From positions 1 to 64,000 of the forward strand of contig JAFZPH010000012.1 in NCBI GenBank assembly GCA_017550405.1: a stretch of DNA of 64,000 nucleotides, in the 5' to 3' direction. Source of the stretch: Bacteroidales bacterium. GTDB lineage: Bacteria; Bacteroidota; Bacteroidia; Bacteroidales; P3. The position numbers and the translations under genes were made by a program. Positions 1-12,600 of the stretch are shown piece after piece (the stretch's first letter is position 1; each line of letters begins with the position of its first letter). Below the pieces are notes generated by a model. The model ran no database searches. It was not told the origin of the DNA and worked only from the letters and a program-made list of their open reading frames with translations.

Positions 1-301
1 GCCCGAAATCTTCGTAAATACGGCAGTCACGTTTATCGTTAGCTCTGGTGAGCGATGTGCTGTCCACTGAGACAGAGATGCCGAGATGGTAAAGGCTTTT
101 GCGATGGGCTTCAAGGCAGAGGCATACGTCTCGCATGGACTGGCAAGCCGTCAACTGCCCGAACAGGAGATACAGGAACTGGTTGTAACAGCTAAAACCC
201 CTCGTGTGGAAGTCACCGAAGTAGCGTGCAACGCACTTGTCGAATTCATATCGTGGTATAAAGTCTGTCACTTGTGAGAAAATGTATCGTCCCGTATTCA
301 T
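1..301 (-). CDS. IS4-family transposase, N-terminal part (cut by window edge)
   Basis: Translating the minus strand from an ATG at 301-299 gives about 100 residues with no stop up to the window edge. The protein starts MNTGRYIFSQVTDFIPRYEF and later contains FTCYNQ-like, FGQLTACQSMRD and EAHRKSLYHLGI stretches. These match my memory of the N-terminal DUF4372 region of Bacteroidota IS4-type transposases, which precedes the DDE catalytic domain. The DDE part would lie beyond base 1, so I cannot say whether the element is intact. The gene points away from the giant adhesin gene at 609, so the end of the element should lie between 302 and about 600; I could not identify its terminal inverted repeat. 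Confidence 0.82.
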   Translation of the reverse strand, partial: MNTGRYIFSQVTDFIPRYEFDKCVARYFGDFHTRGFSCYNQFLYLLFGQLTACQSMRDVCLCLEAHRKSLYHLGISVSVDSTSLTRANDKRDCRIYEDFG

Positions 302-608
302 ATCAATGCAGTATTACCCTGCAAAGATACTCATTCATTTCAAATCGTCAAAAGTTAAAATCATTATAAATGACAAATATATAACAAATTACAAAATAAA
401 ATCAAAAAATAACGCATCACTAGTATAGTTTAATTGCAAAAAATCATAATAAACATCATTACTGCAATGCATTGGAATAGACCTTGTGGATAATAGAGAA
501 GTGTTGAACCGACAATAAAACATCGGATTTGTCTCCGCTCTTTTCTATCGTTCACTGACACATCTAATATTATAAAAACTTTGGCGACAGGGGCAATCGC
601 CACATTTT
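302..608. other. AT-rich intergenic region, no gene seen
   Basis: This stretch separates the transposase start from the giant adhesin gene. Bases 330-480 are strongly AT-rich with many stops in all frames. It should hold one end of the IS element and the promoter of the 609 gene. Only an imperfect -7 box is visible, AAACTTTG at about 575-582, where TAnnTTTG is expected. I see no RNA gene or clear terminator. Confidence 0.5.
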
Positions 609-3600
609 ATGACAACTATGAAGAAACGTCTACTAACTTACGCACTCCTGCTACTTGCAGGAATTGGTATTGCATATGGACAGAATAATTTTGATTTCAG
701 TGCTGTATGCAGTTCTGGGCAAACACTTTATTACAGCATCAATTCAGGCGACACTACCGCCACCGTAGTATCCCCCAATGGCTGGGGGTGGTTTGATTAC
801 GAAGACCTATATGGCAGCCTGACTATCCCATCATCAGTATATTACAGTGGAACAAATTACACCGTCACCGAAATAGGGCAAGGAGCATTTTACCAGAGCA
901 GTATTACATCTGTAATAATCCCGAACTCTGTCACTTCAATAGGAAGCAGTGCATTTAGCAATTGTCCTTGCCTAACATCAGTAACAATTCCAAACTCTGT
1001 CACTTCTATAGGGAATTTAGCTTTTTACACCCCTGATGCCTACGGTATGTGCGGGGGAGGTATATTCTCTTTGTCCATACCCTATTCCGTCTCCACTATT
1101 GGGTATGATGCCTTTACCGGCATTTTCAATATTTCTTACCATGGGACAGCAACAGGGAGTCCCTGGGGAGCAGGACATGTAAACGCATACTACAACAATG
1201 ATTTCGTTTACACCGACAGTACACAAACAATACTGATTGGATACATAGGGGATTCTACCGACATTGTTATCCCAAACAGCGTTACTACGATTGGAAACGG
1301 AGCGTTTTCAGGACACACCGACTATGAGACAGAGTATGGTACAATGGTGTATGGGAGTGCTGGAATGAATATTACATCAGTTTCAATACCCAACTCCGTT
1401 ACCGCTCTTGGTGATTATGCTTTCTATAACTGTCAATACCTATCTTCCATCACAATTCAAAACGCTGCAACGTCTATCGGTGAATATGCATTCGCAGAAT
1501 GCCCGAGTTTAGTATCTGTTTCGATGGGAGACTCATTAACCTCTATAGGCAACAATGCATTCCAAAATTGCATAAGTATCACATCAATAGTGATACCCAA
1601 TTCCACTACTTCAATCGGAGATTATGCTTTCTACAGATGTGGTGCTACGTCTTTATCAATCGGTGATTCCGTCGCCACAATAGGCGAGTATGCATTTTAC
1701 TTATGTACTCAACTTGCACCGGTCATGATTCCCACCGCCACTACCTCTATCGGTTATGACGCATTTTATCATGTACCCCTGATAATCTATTCCGGGTCGG
1801 CTTCTGGCCGCGGATGGGGTGCATACCGATGTATCAACGGATACCCTGATGGCGATTTTGTATACTCCGACAGCACAAGAACAACACTGAAAGCATATCT
1901 CGGCGATTCAACCATTGTCATCATCCCCAATACCGTCACCGCTATTGGAGACAGTGCGTTTTATAACCACAGAAACATCATATCAGTGGTTTTCCCGGAT
2001 TCTGTCACCCATATTGGCGATTACGCGTTTTATTTCTGTAGAAGTCTATTATCTGTGACACTGCCAAATACTGTCACCTCTATTGGGGAATACGCCTTTG
2101 GATATTGCATGTCCCTAACCTCCATCATAATACCAGACTCTGTCGCCAACATTGGCCGTGGTGCATTCAGTCAATGCTATAATATTCCCTCCATTACAGT
2201 ACCCTCTTCTACTTTTTCAATCGGCGATTGGGCATTTTCATCAGTAAAACTCATCATCTATTTAGGGCAGGCGACAGGAAGTCCATGGGGGGCATCCCGA
2301 GCCTTGAGGTATGCTGAAGGCGATTTCCTGTACACCGACAGCACCAAAACCCTCTTAGGGCTATACACGGGCGATTCTGCCGAGATTGCCATCCCCCATT
2401 CTGTTACCGTAATAGGGGAAAGAGCCTTTGCCGATGACTCCACTCTGGTATCGGTTACAATAACCGACTCCGTAACCACTATAGAAAGGGAAGCCTTCTA
2501 CAACTGCCCCAATCTGAGAAAAGTGGTAATCGGCAGTTCCGTCTCCGAGATACAGTGGGAGGCCTTTGCCGAGTGCGGACAAATCGACACTATATCCTTC
2601 CTTGGCCAAGAGCCACCTTACATCTACTCCGCATTCAACAATGCATCCGACAGTATCACCGCCATGGTACCTTGCCACTCATGGCTACATTATTTTCAGA
2701 GCCTTCAATCTGTTTTTTATCAAATCATCGAACCTGACGGCTGTGTGGAATACGATTTCTGGGCCGTCTCTCCTTCTAACGACACTCTATATTATCGCAT
2801 CACCGACAGCATCAGCGTTTCAGTTGTCCACCCCCGTAGTGACCTCCAATGGCTTGGTTTTTCTTGGCCCGTGGGAAGCTTAATCATTCCTGAAAAGGTA
2901 ATTCACGACAGTATCGAATACAACGTCACCACTATTGCCGAGAGGTTGTTTCTTTCCGACACGGCAATAACCAGTCTGTCCCTCCCCCATTCCATTAAAA
3001 CAATAGGGAACGGGGCCTTCGCCTTATGCTCCCATATCGACACCTTGATATTTGACATCGACAGTTGTATTGGACTTAACCCATACTATGAAGGTGCTTT
3101 CAATTCACGAGTGTTTTATGGAGATACCAATATTTCCACAATCTTCCTTGGCAATCATGTCAAAACCATCCCTGATTATTCATTTGCCTATCACACCCAC
3201 AAACTATCCTCCCTACATTTAGGAGATTCCCTGAAGCACATAGGCAATCAGGCATTCTATGGGTGTAGACTTCTCGACACCATCACCATACCCCATTCCG
3301 TCACTTTTATTGGCGACATGGCATTCATAGGACCCGAAGAAAGTCTCCAATCCGGGCGTCGCAGCCACCTCACCACATTGGCAATAGGTCCATCGGTTGA
3401 CACTATCGGCAACATGGCCTTTGCTCTTCATTCAAATCTAAACGCAATAACCGTCAACCCGGCAAACACCTCCTTCGACAGCCGAAATGGATGCAATGCC
3501 ATTATCGAGACCGCAACCAATACCCTTGTCACAGGCTGCCAATCAACCATTATACCCAATAACACCTCAGCCATAGGATACGGTGCTTTTGTTGCCAATC

Positions 3601-6600
3601 CCAACCTCCACTCCATCAGCATCCCTGATTCTGTCACCTCCATAGGAAATTTCTCCTTCTACTTATGCGATAGCCTTTTCTCTATCACATTCGGCAGTTC
3701 TCTCTCCTCCATCGGTGCTCAAGCTTTTTATGGTTGCAGCCGACTTGAATCTCTGTCTTTTCCTGCTTCTGTCTCCTCAATAGGCGAATACGCCTTCAAT
3801 GGTTGCAATGAGATTGATTCCATCATACTATCCTGCCCCACTCCTCCCTCTATTGGGTATGGGACATTCGGATGGGAGATATCCAACATTCCCGTCACTG
3901 TACCCTGCAATTCCATCTCGGCATACATAAACAGCCTATGGGGATCAACCTTTTCCAACATTTTTGAGCCAACCGCATGCCCCGCAATTACCTATTACGA
4001 CTTTTGGGACATTTCACCAAGCAACGACACCCTATACTACAAAATCATTGACACATCTAACGTGGCATGTGTCCATCCACTCATGTACAATTATAACGCT
4101 GAACAATCATACTGGATGGGTTATACTCAGCCCACAGGTCGGTTGGAGCTCCCTGCCTCGGTCATCCATGATGGCACCACATATCGAGTCTCATCTATCA
4201 GGGACAACTCTTTTATGAACAACTCAGACATCACCAGTGTCACCATCCCGCCAAGCATTGACTCTTTAGGAGACTTTGCATTTGCCTACTGCAATAATCT
4301 CGACACGCTTTATTATAACCCCGACAGCTGCACCTATTGGTCTGGACAAGAGTTGCAATGGTACTACGAAGATTATTACAACTACTACGACTATTCCACC
4401 GTTTTTCTGGGTGACAGTATATCATCACTACACATAGGCCAAAATGTGAGATGGCTACCCAATCAACTCTTCAATGCCCCTGGATTCAATAGCCTTGAAA
4501 CCTTATACTTCAATGCCGATAGCATCCAAACCGATGACAGGTACTACCATGGCATATTTGAAGGGCTACCTATTACAACATTAATCCTCAGCAACAATGT
4601 CAGAATTATTCCTCGTAGAGCATTTCACGGATGTGAAGGATTGACAACTTTAACCATACCAGACTCCATAACAAACATAGGTTATGAAGCATTCGGTTGC
4701 TGTAACGGATTACTGACTCTTAACTATAATGCAATAAACTGTACAAACAATGACGATTCACCATTCTATTGTGACGGGGAGTGGGTATATTACGACAGTG
4801 ACAGTCGAGAATCTTATTTTTGGGAGATTTCATCTACTCCTATATCCATTACAACAATAAACATTGGAAACAGTGTTGAAAATATCCCTGATTATTTATT
4901 CTTAGGATTTAATAATGTTACAAACATTACCATCCCACCCTCGGTAACCCATATAGGAAATAGGGCTTTCTCTGGTTGCACTAGCCTACTGACCATTACC
5001 ATTCCTGATTCCGTTTCATATATTGGAGACCATGCTTTCTCTAACTGCAGAAGCCTTTCCTCAATAGAGATACCTAATACCCTCACGCATCTTGGAAATT
5101 ATGCATTCGCTAACTGTATTAGCATTACAACAGCTTCCTTACCTCACTCATTCGATTCCATCGATAACGGCCTTTTTTCTAATTGTAGCGCATTATCGAG
5201 TTGTAATATTCCCTCACATGTAACTCATATTGGGGCATTTGCATTTAAAGGTTGTTCATCATTATCTTCCATAATAATACCTGACTCTGTATTATCAATT
5301 GGTCCATCTGCTTTTTTCGGTTGTTCTTCATTATCTGCGATAACAATACCTAATTCAGTATTATCTATAGGTTCTGATGCATTCAGACAATGCTCATCTA
5401 TAACTACTGCCTCAATAGGCAAATCTATTATTTCTATAGGAAATGGTGCATTTAGTTATTGTCCCAATTTAGACACTCTTTACTTCAATGTACGAGATTG
5501 CTCTTCTTTCGGAGATGATGGTTACAATAGCAGCCACGAAGTATTTAACAACTCCAGTATTAGCACTTTAATTATAGGAGACGGTGTAATTAATATTCCA
5601 AGTTACGCATTCAAAAGATGCAATCATCTCACTCAAGTAACTATTCCTGACTCTGTTATTACTATAAAACCCTATGCTTTTAGTTTCTGCTCAAGTATCA
5701 CTTTATTAGATATTGGCAGATCCATCTATTCAATACAAAGTGGTGCTTTTGAAGGATGCAATAATATAGATACCATCATACTGCACTGCTCCACACCTCC
5801 ATCATTCGACAATAGTAATTGGTATTGGGGAGGGCATCCCACGTTTTATCAAGTATCCACTAATATACCTGTATTTGTTCCTTGTAATACGATATCCACC
5901 TATAATTCGAGTAGATGGAATAGGTTTACAAATTTGATAGAATCCACTTGTGATCGTCCAGATCTACAGGTTCTTTCTATCAACATACCTGACAGTGTTT
6001 ATTCTTGTTCTGATATATCGATTTCTGCGATAATAAAAAACATGGGTCGATCACAAACTATTTCAAACGGGTGGTATGACGTGCTTTATATCTCTCAATC
6101 CGATACATTTAACTCCTCAGCCATAGAAATAAACAGGATAAGACATTATGCATATGGCACCAATAGACTATATCCCGACTCCTCATACACTGTAGTTTTT
6201 TCTGGTTCAATACCTCGTTTTTGGTCTGGCGAAACATATTTCTATGTAACCACAAATTATGAAAATACCGAAAATGAAGACAGCACCAGCAACAATACAT
6301 CTCAATCTCCAATGGTGTATGTTCAATTACCCTCAATAGTACACGCTGATAGTTCCATTTTCGATACAGCCTGCGTAAGATACCAATGGCATGGCATATC
6401 ATACTCCAACTCTGGCACCTACCTATATACACACGAATATGATGATTCTCCATGCATTAACTATGACACATTGAATTTGACAATATGGCCAGAATATAAT
6501 AATCAACAGTATGTCACCATTATGGATACTGAAAGTTTTTCGTTCAATGGTCAACTGTATAACCAGACAGGTGTTTATACAGAACATCTGAATTCCATTC

Positions 6601-9600
6601 ATGGTTGCGATAGTATTATTACTCTCCATTTACAAGTTTTACCCATACGAAGGCCTGTCGTCCATGCCTCTGTTTGCCAAGGTTTACCTTACAATGGAAA
6701 CCGTCCAAGATTCATCATTCCCGCCAATATTACATCTGACACATTAGGTCTAATGATGCTTCGCGATACCATTCGTACTTTAAGTGGTCTTGATTCAATA
6801 ATATATGGTGTAGATTTAACCGTCCTGCCCAACAACCTTGCCACGGTGACGGGTCTCGTACCTGCAACAGACAGCGTCATCACACGCGGCGACGTGGTGC
6901 TGCGCTGGAGCGAAGTGGCAGGGGCCACGGGCTACCGCCTCTACCTGTGGACAACGGGACAGGCTATGCCCGCCAACCCCACCTATGTGACGACCAACAC
7001 CTACCAGCCCATACCCATCTACCAGAACCGCCAGACGTACAACTGGAAGGTGGAGGCCTACAACCCCTGCGACACCACCGCCGGGACCACTCAGCATTTC
7101 CTCATCTACAAAGAGCCATCGATGACGTTGAGCAGCCATGCCCTGGCATTCGGCGAGGTGGAGCATAACGCCACCGCCCACCAGAGCCTGACCATCAGCG
7201 GCAGAGACCTGACCGACTCGATACGGCTGGCGGTGCGCGGCACCGACTCCGCCATGTTTGCCCTCTCCACCTCGACCCTTGACCGCTTCGGCGGATCGGT
7301 GACGGTCGCCTTCTCCCCCACAGCCATGCAGCGTGGGTTCGAGGCTTACCTGACGGTGACGGGCGGCACGACACGCGACACGGTGGCACTCAGCGGCCTG
7401 ATGGCCAACTACTACCTGTTCACCGTGAGCGTGGCCGACAGCATCCTGCCCGCCAACACCCCCGTGACCATCAGCGGCACGCTGGAGAATGCCGCCCAGG
7501 AGGCACAGGCCAATGTGGCGGTGGACGTGTACGTGAAGATTATGGGTCAGACCTATCTCTACACCGACACCACCGATGCCGCGGGCCACTTCGGGGCCAC
7601 CTACACCCCCGTACCCTCCGAGTGCGGATACTACGAAGTGGGGGCCTGCCTCCACGGCAGCCCCAGCCGCCGGACGATGGCCGAGTTCAACATCCCCGGC
7701 ATCAGTCTGGCGACCTATCTGCCCACATGGGAGGTGACAGAGCACGACACGCTGGTCGGAGTGCTGGCGGTGCGCAACCGCTGCAATGTGACGCTTCACC
7801 ATATTGCCGTGGCCGTTGACTCGCTTCCTGCAGGCATGAGCATCACGTTTGACACCCTGACCCTGCCACCCTTTGGGAGCGGAGACCTACGTTTCACCCT
7901 GGTGGGAAACATCGTGACGGATGGCAGCCAGTATGAGCGTGCGCGCTTTACGGCCTCATGTCTCGAAGGCCCGTTGGGCAAGATGGAGACGCGCTACTAC
8001 TGCCACCGACATGTGTCGGACCTGCAGATAGCGTTTGACACGATAAACTGCGCCATAGTGCCCGGCACACAGAAAGTTGTGGACGTGGCGCTGTATAACA
8101 ACACCGACAGCACATTCAGCAACGTGAGCCTACAGACCCCTGCCGGCTTTGCCGGGATGAGGGTGTTGAACCTCGACAGCAGCTACACCATAGCCCCGCA
8201 CGACTCGCTGTTTGTGCCACTATTGGTGATGTTCCCCTTAGGGACACCGCTGGCCCCCGTGACGGGCAGCATACTGGTCACCGCCGACAATGCGCTGCCA
8301 CAGCAGGTGCCATTTGTTATAGACGTGGTGTCGAACGCCAAAGGCAGCCTGAGAGTGATGGTGGCGAACGAGTACACCTACGCCTACGGCACCTATGTGA
8401 GCGACGCACAGGTGAGAGTGGTGGGCTACTACAACCAGCAGACCTATGCCGACGTGGTGACCGACAGGACGGGCGAGGTGACCATAGACTCGCTGCCCGA
8501 AGGCTACTACCGCCTGTATGTGAGCGCGACAGACAACAACAGCGTGGCCCGCATCATCCAGGTTACTGCCGGACGGGTGAACCTTGAGTTGGTGGAACTG
8601 GAATATCAGGCAGTTTCGTACTCGTGGGTTGTTTATCCCAAAGACGTGGAAGACAGCTGGGGTGTAACCCTGAACACGACCTACAAGACCAACGTGCCCA
8701 AGCCGGTGGTGGTGCTGAGCCTGCCAGAGTTTACCGTAAGGAGCGACGGGGAATTCAGCACCTTCAACATTGTGGTGACCAACCACGGACTGGTAGATGC
8801 ATATGATGCCACGCTGACGGTGCCCACCTCCAATGTGTATGAGTTTGTGCCGCTGTTCGACAGGATTGACACACTGCATGCACTGACGAGCGTGACAATC
8901 CCCTGCTCGGTCCGCAACAAGGTGATATACGACACCATAGAGACCATCATACACACCCGCGACGTAAGAATAGACACCATCTACACCATCGACACACACA
9001 CGGTGACTGTCACCCGCTATGTCGACACAATAATCTATGTGCCGGTGAACCATTGGGTGCAAGACACCATCTTCGACACCGTGATGGTGTACGACACCAT
9101 GATGGTGACCATACCGCGTAGGGTTGTGGACACCGTGGTAGACTCCATCGTTGACCGCATAGTCTATTACGACACGACCCTGCACGACACGCTATTCGTC
9201 ATAACGGATGAGATTGAGCCGCTGTATGGCAGCTGCGAGATCTTCCCCTTCCGCCTGATGGCACATTGGAAGTGCAGCGCGGGCGGCAAATGGGTCTATG
9301 CCGGTGCCACGCTTGAGAAGATGGATTGCGACCTGCCCAAGGACAGCGCCTTGGCCATGGTTGGCGGTGTCGGCGACCTGACTGGCGGCACCTTTATGGA
9401 CGGGCCTGGCGGTCCAAGAGATTCGACGAGCACTGCGACCAGCCCCGGAGGAACAGGCGGGCCTGGCGGTTCGACAATTCACTGGCCGCAAATACCGCCG
9501 CTGTTCACACCCGACTGGGATTGCATGCCCTGCTGGTTCAAAGCCTCCATGGGTGCCGCTGACTGCTTGGGCAATGTTGCGTTGGCAGTAGGCACCGCGG

Positions 9601-12600
9601 GATGGGGCAACCGCATCCGCGGGACACAGCAGTTGGCACGTGCCGCAAGCATCGATGCTGGCAATTACCTAAGCCTTAACCTGGCATGGCAAAATGCTGT
9701 GCGCAGCGGCAACGTGGTTGCCATGTCGCAAGCCGGCCAGCGGTTGGGCGAAGGCACATTGCAGAGTGCCGCCCGCAGCCTAAACCAGGCAGCCTACTAT
9801 TCACGTCTGACCGAAGAGGTAGACCTCTTCTCGAATGCCACCACTGTGGGAGGCATTAGCGGTGCGGTATTGGAACAGGATTACAACTCCGCCGCCCTGC
9901 AGGGACTGGTTGCCCTCATCGGCATTGTGAACCCCTACGCCGGAGCCATAGGCAGCTGTGTGCTGGATGCAATGGATGTGATTGACTATTGCAGAAACGG
10001 GGCTTCGGTTGAGATACCTTGGGGATATAGCCATAACATCAGCGTCGACACCAACGTCTACGAGCTGAACCTGAGGCTTTCCAAGCGGTATCAGGATACA
10101 CTACAGTCTATCCGCTACCGTATTGTCAACGACACGCAGGCAGTCTTCATTGCTCATCCCGAAGTGCTGCAGTCTATTGTCGGCTATCTGGTCTCAACAG
10201 ACAGCGCCACGCTACAACAGATACGGCGATGCTACGACACGACTATCATCACAATCGATACCTCCACACTGAAACATTATGTGGACCGTTGGAACAGAAC
10301 AGTCACCTATGTTAAGAGGGGATGGATGTTCCCGTCAGAAGTGCCAGAAGGGTTGTCGCTAGACTACTTCTACTTAGACACTAACACGACTGGCGAACTG
10401 GTGAGGATGGAACTGACGGCCATGAGGGAGGACTACTGGTCGATAGAGGAGATGTTTGCCGCCACGATTGACTCGCTGATACACTACCCGCAGAAGACCT
10501 CGGTGTGTGCTGGAGTGTCGCTACAATTCAGACAAGAGGTTGCCATGACCCGCGAGGCTTTTGAAGGGCAGCTGATTATCAACAACCCTCACGACTCGAA
10601 CGCCCTGCAAGACCTCTCGCTGAGCTTTACTGTGAGCGACACGCTGGGCAACGACTGCTCCGACAAGTTCGATATCAGAGTCATCGGCTACGAAGGTATC
10701 AGCGAGGCGGGGACCCTTGCATCCCACAGCACGGGTATAGCCACAGTACGCTTTGTGCCGCTTATGTCGGCCGCCCCGACAAGCGAAGTGCCCTACCTCT
10801 TCGGCGGTACGATAGAGTATGTCGACCCCTTCACCCATGCCACCATGGCTGACGCACTGGTGCCCGCACGGCTGACAGTGCATCCTTCGCCTCATCTGCA
10901 ACTCGACTACTTTGTGCCGCACGACATTATTGCCGACGACCCGCTGACCACACCGGTCATCGAGCCCAGCGTACCCGCCACAATCGGCCTACGCTTGCTC
11001 AACGACGGTGTTGGCACCGCCAAGAACGTGCGTGTCTCTTCCCTGTCGCCAAAGATTGTGGAGAACCAACAAGGTTTGGTGGTCGACTTCACCATGCTCG
11101 GCACCATGTTGGACGGCTCGGAGAACTCGCAACCCCTGAGCGACATTGCCCTAGGCACCGTCGCTTCCTCCGAGACGCACACCATGGAATACCTGCTCAA
11201 GAGTTCGCTGCTGGGTACTATCACGGTTGACGAGGTCAACGTGATTCATAACAGTTCGATAAACGACAGGGACATGAGCCTGGTTTCGGCACGTGCTCAC
11301 AGCCTCGTAAAGACAGTGATGGAATACAGACCCGGCTCTGACACAATCCATGACTTCCTTACAAACGACGGTGGTTTTAACAGACCCGACACCATCTACT
11401 TCTCTTCCGGACGAAGTGCAAGAGTCATTGGGGCAGACTCCGCCTTGTTCAACCACTATGTGGAGACTTTGGACACTGTGGTTCTGCCAGACAGTACCAT
11501 CGATGTGACACGATTGGTTGACACTGTGGTTCGACTCACGGTCTACCCCGATACAATTGGCTGGCAGTATGCCTCGACGGATGACCCAGGGGAAGGAAAG
11601 TACGACATCGTGTCGTGCATCCGCGACGACAGCGTCAGCATACCGCTCGACAACATCTGGTTGACCTTTGTCGATCTGGTGGCTGGCCTCGACCCCGAAT
11701 ACAACAACCGTCTGCACATAGTGGATACCCTCTCGGCAGTTAGGCCGACATCTTACAATGTCACCTTCCGACTGAAAGAAGATATGCTGAAAGTGGAGAA
11801 GATACTCGACATCCCCGTCCGGGCTATCGACTATGCTCTTGATACTTTTAGAGTACGGTTTAACCAGCCCATCATCGACACCACATTCACATACGCCGAC
11901 ATGTCGCTGAAATGCAACAATGGGGTGGAGCTGATGGACAGCACTGTCACTGTCAGCCGTGTGGACGACACCACCTATTCCGTTAATATAGCAAGTAAGA
12001 CCAATGCGTTTGGCCTTTATGTACTGAAGGTGATGGCCGACAGCATCCGCAACGCCGAAGGACACTTCGGAGTTGGAGGACGTGAGGCGCATTGGGTACA
12101 TGCCAACTGTAACACGGTTAAGGACAGCATAGCGGTCACTGCTTGCGACAGATATACCTGGCGCGACACACTGTTAGCCTCATCTGGCATTTATACGGAC
12201 ACGCTGTCACAGATGGCAGGGTGCGACAGTATCCTGTTGCTGAATCTCACCATCCATAACAGTGACAGCATCATACTGGTCGATACCGCTTGCGACAGCT
12301 ACACTTGGCATGATTCTATCTATACTGCCTCCTCTATCAACTCTGTAACAACTATCAACACTCAAGGCTGCGACAGCACTGTCACCCTCCACCTCACCAT
12401 CAACTACAGCACTACATCTACTGAGACCGTCACCGCATGCGACAGCTACACTTGGCACGATTCCATCTATACTGCCTCCTCTATCGACTCTATAACATCT
12501 ACCAACTCTCAAGGCTGCGACAGCACTGTCACGCTGCATTTGACCATCAACTACAGCACCGCATCGACTGAGACAGTCACCGCTTGCGACAGCTACACTT

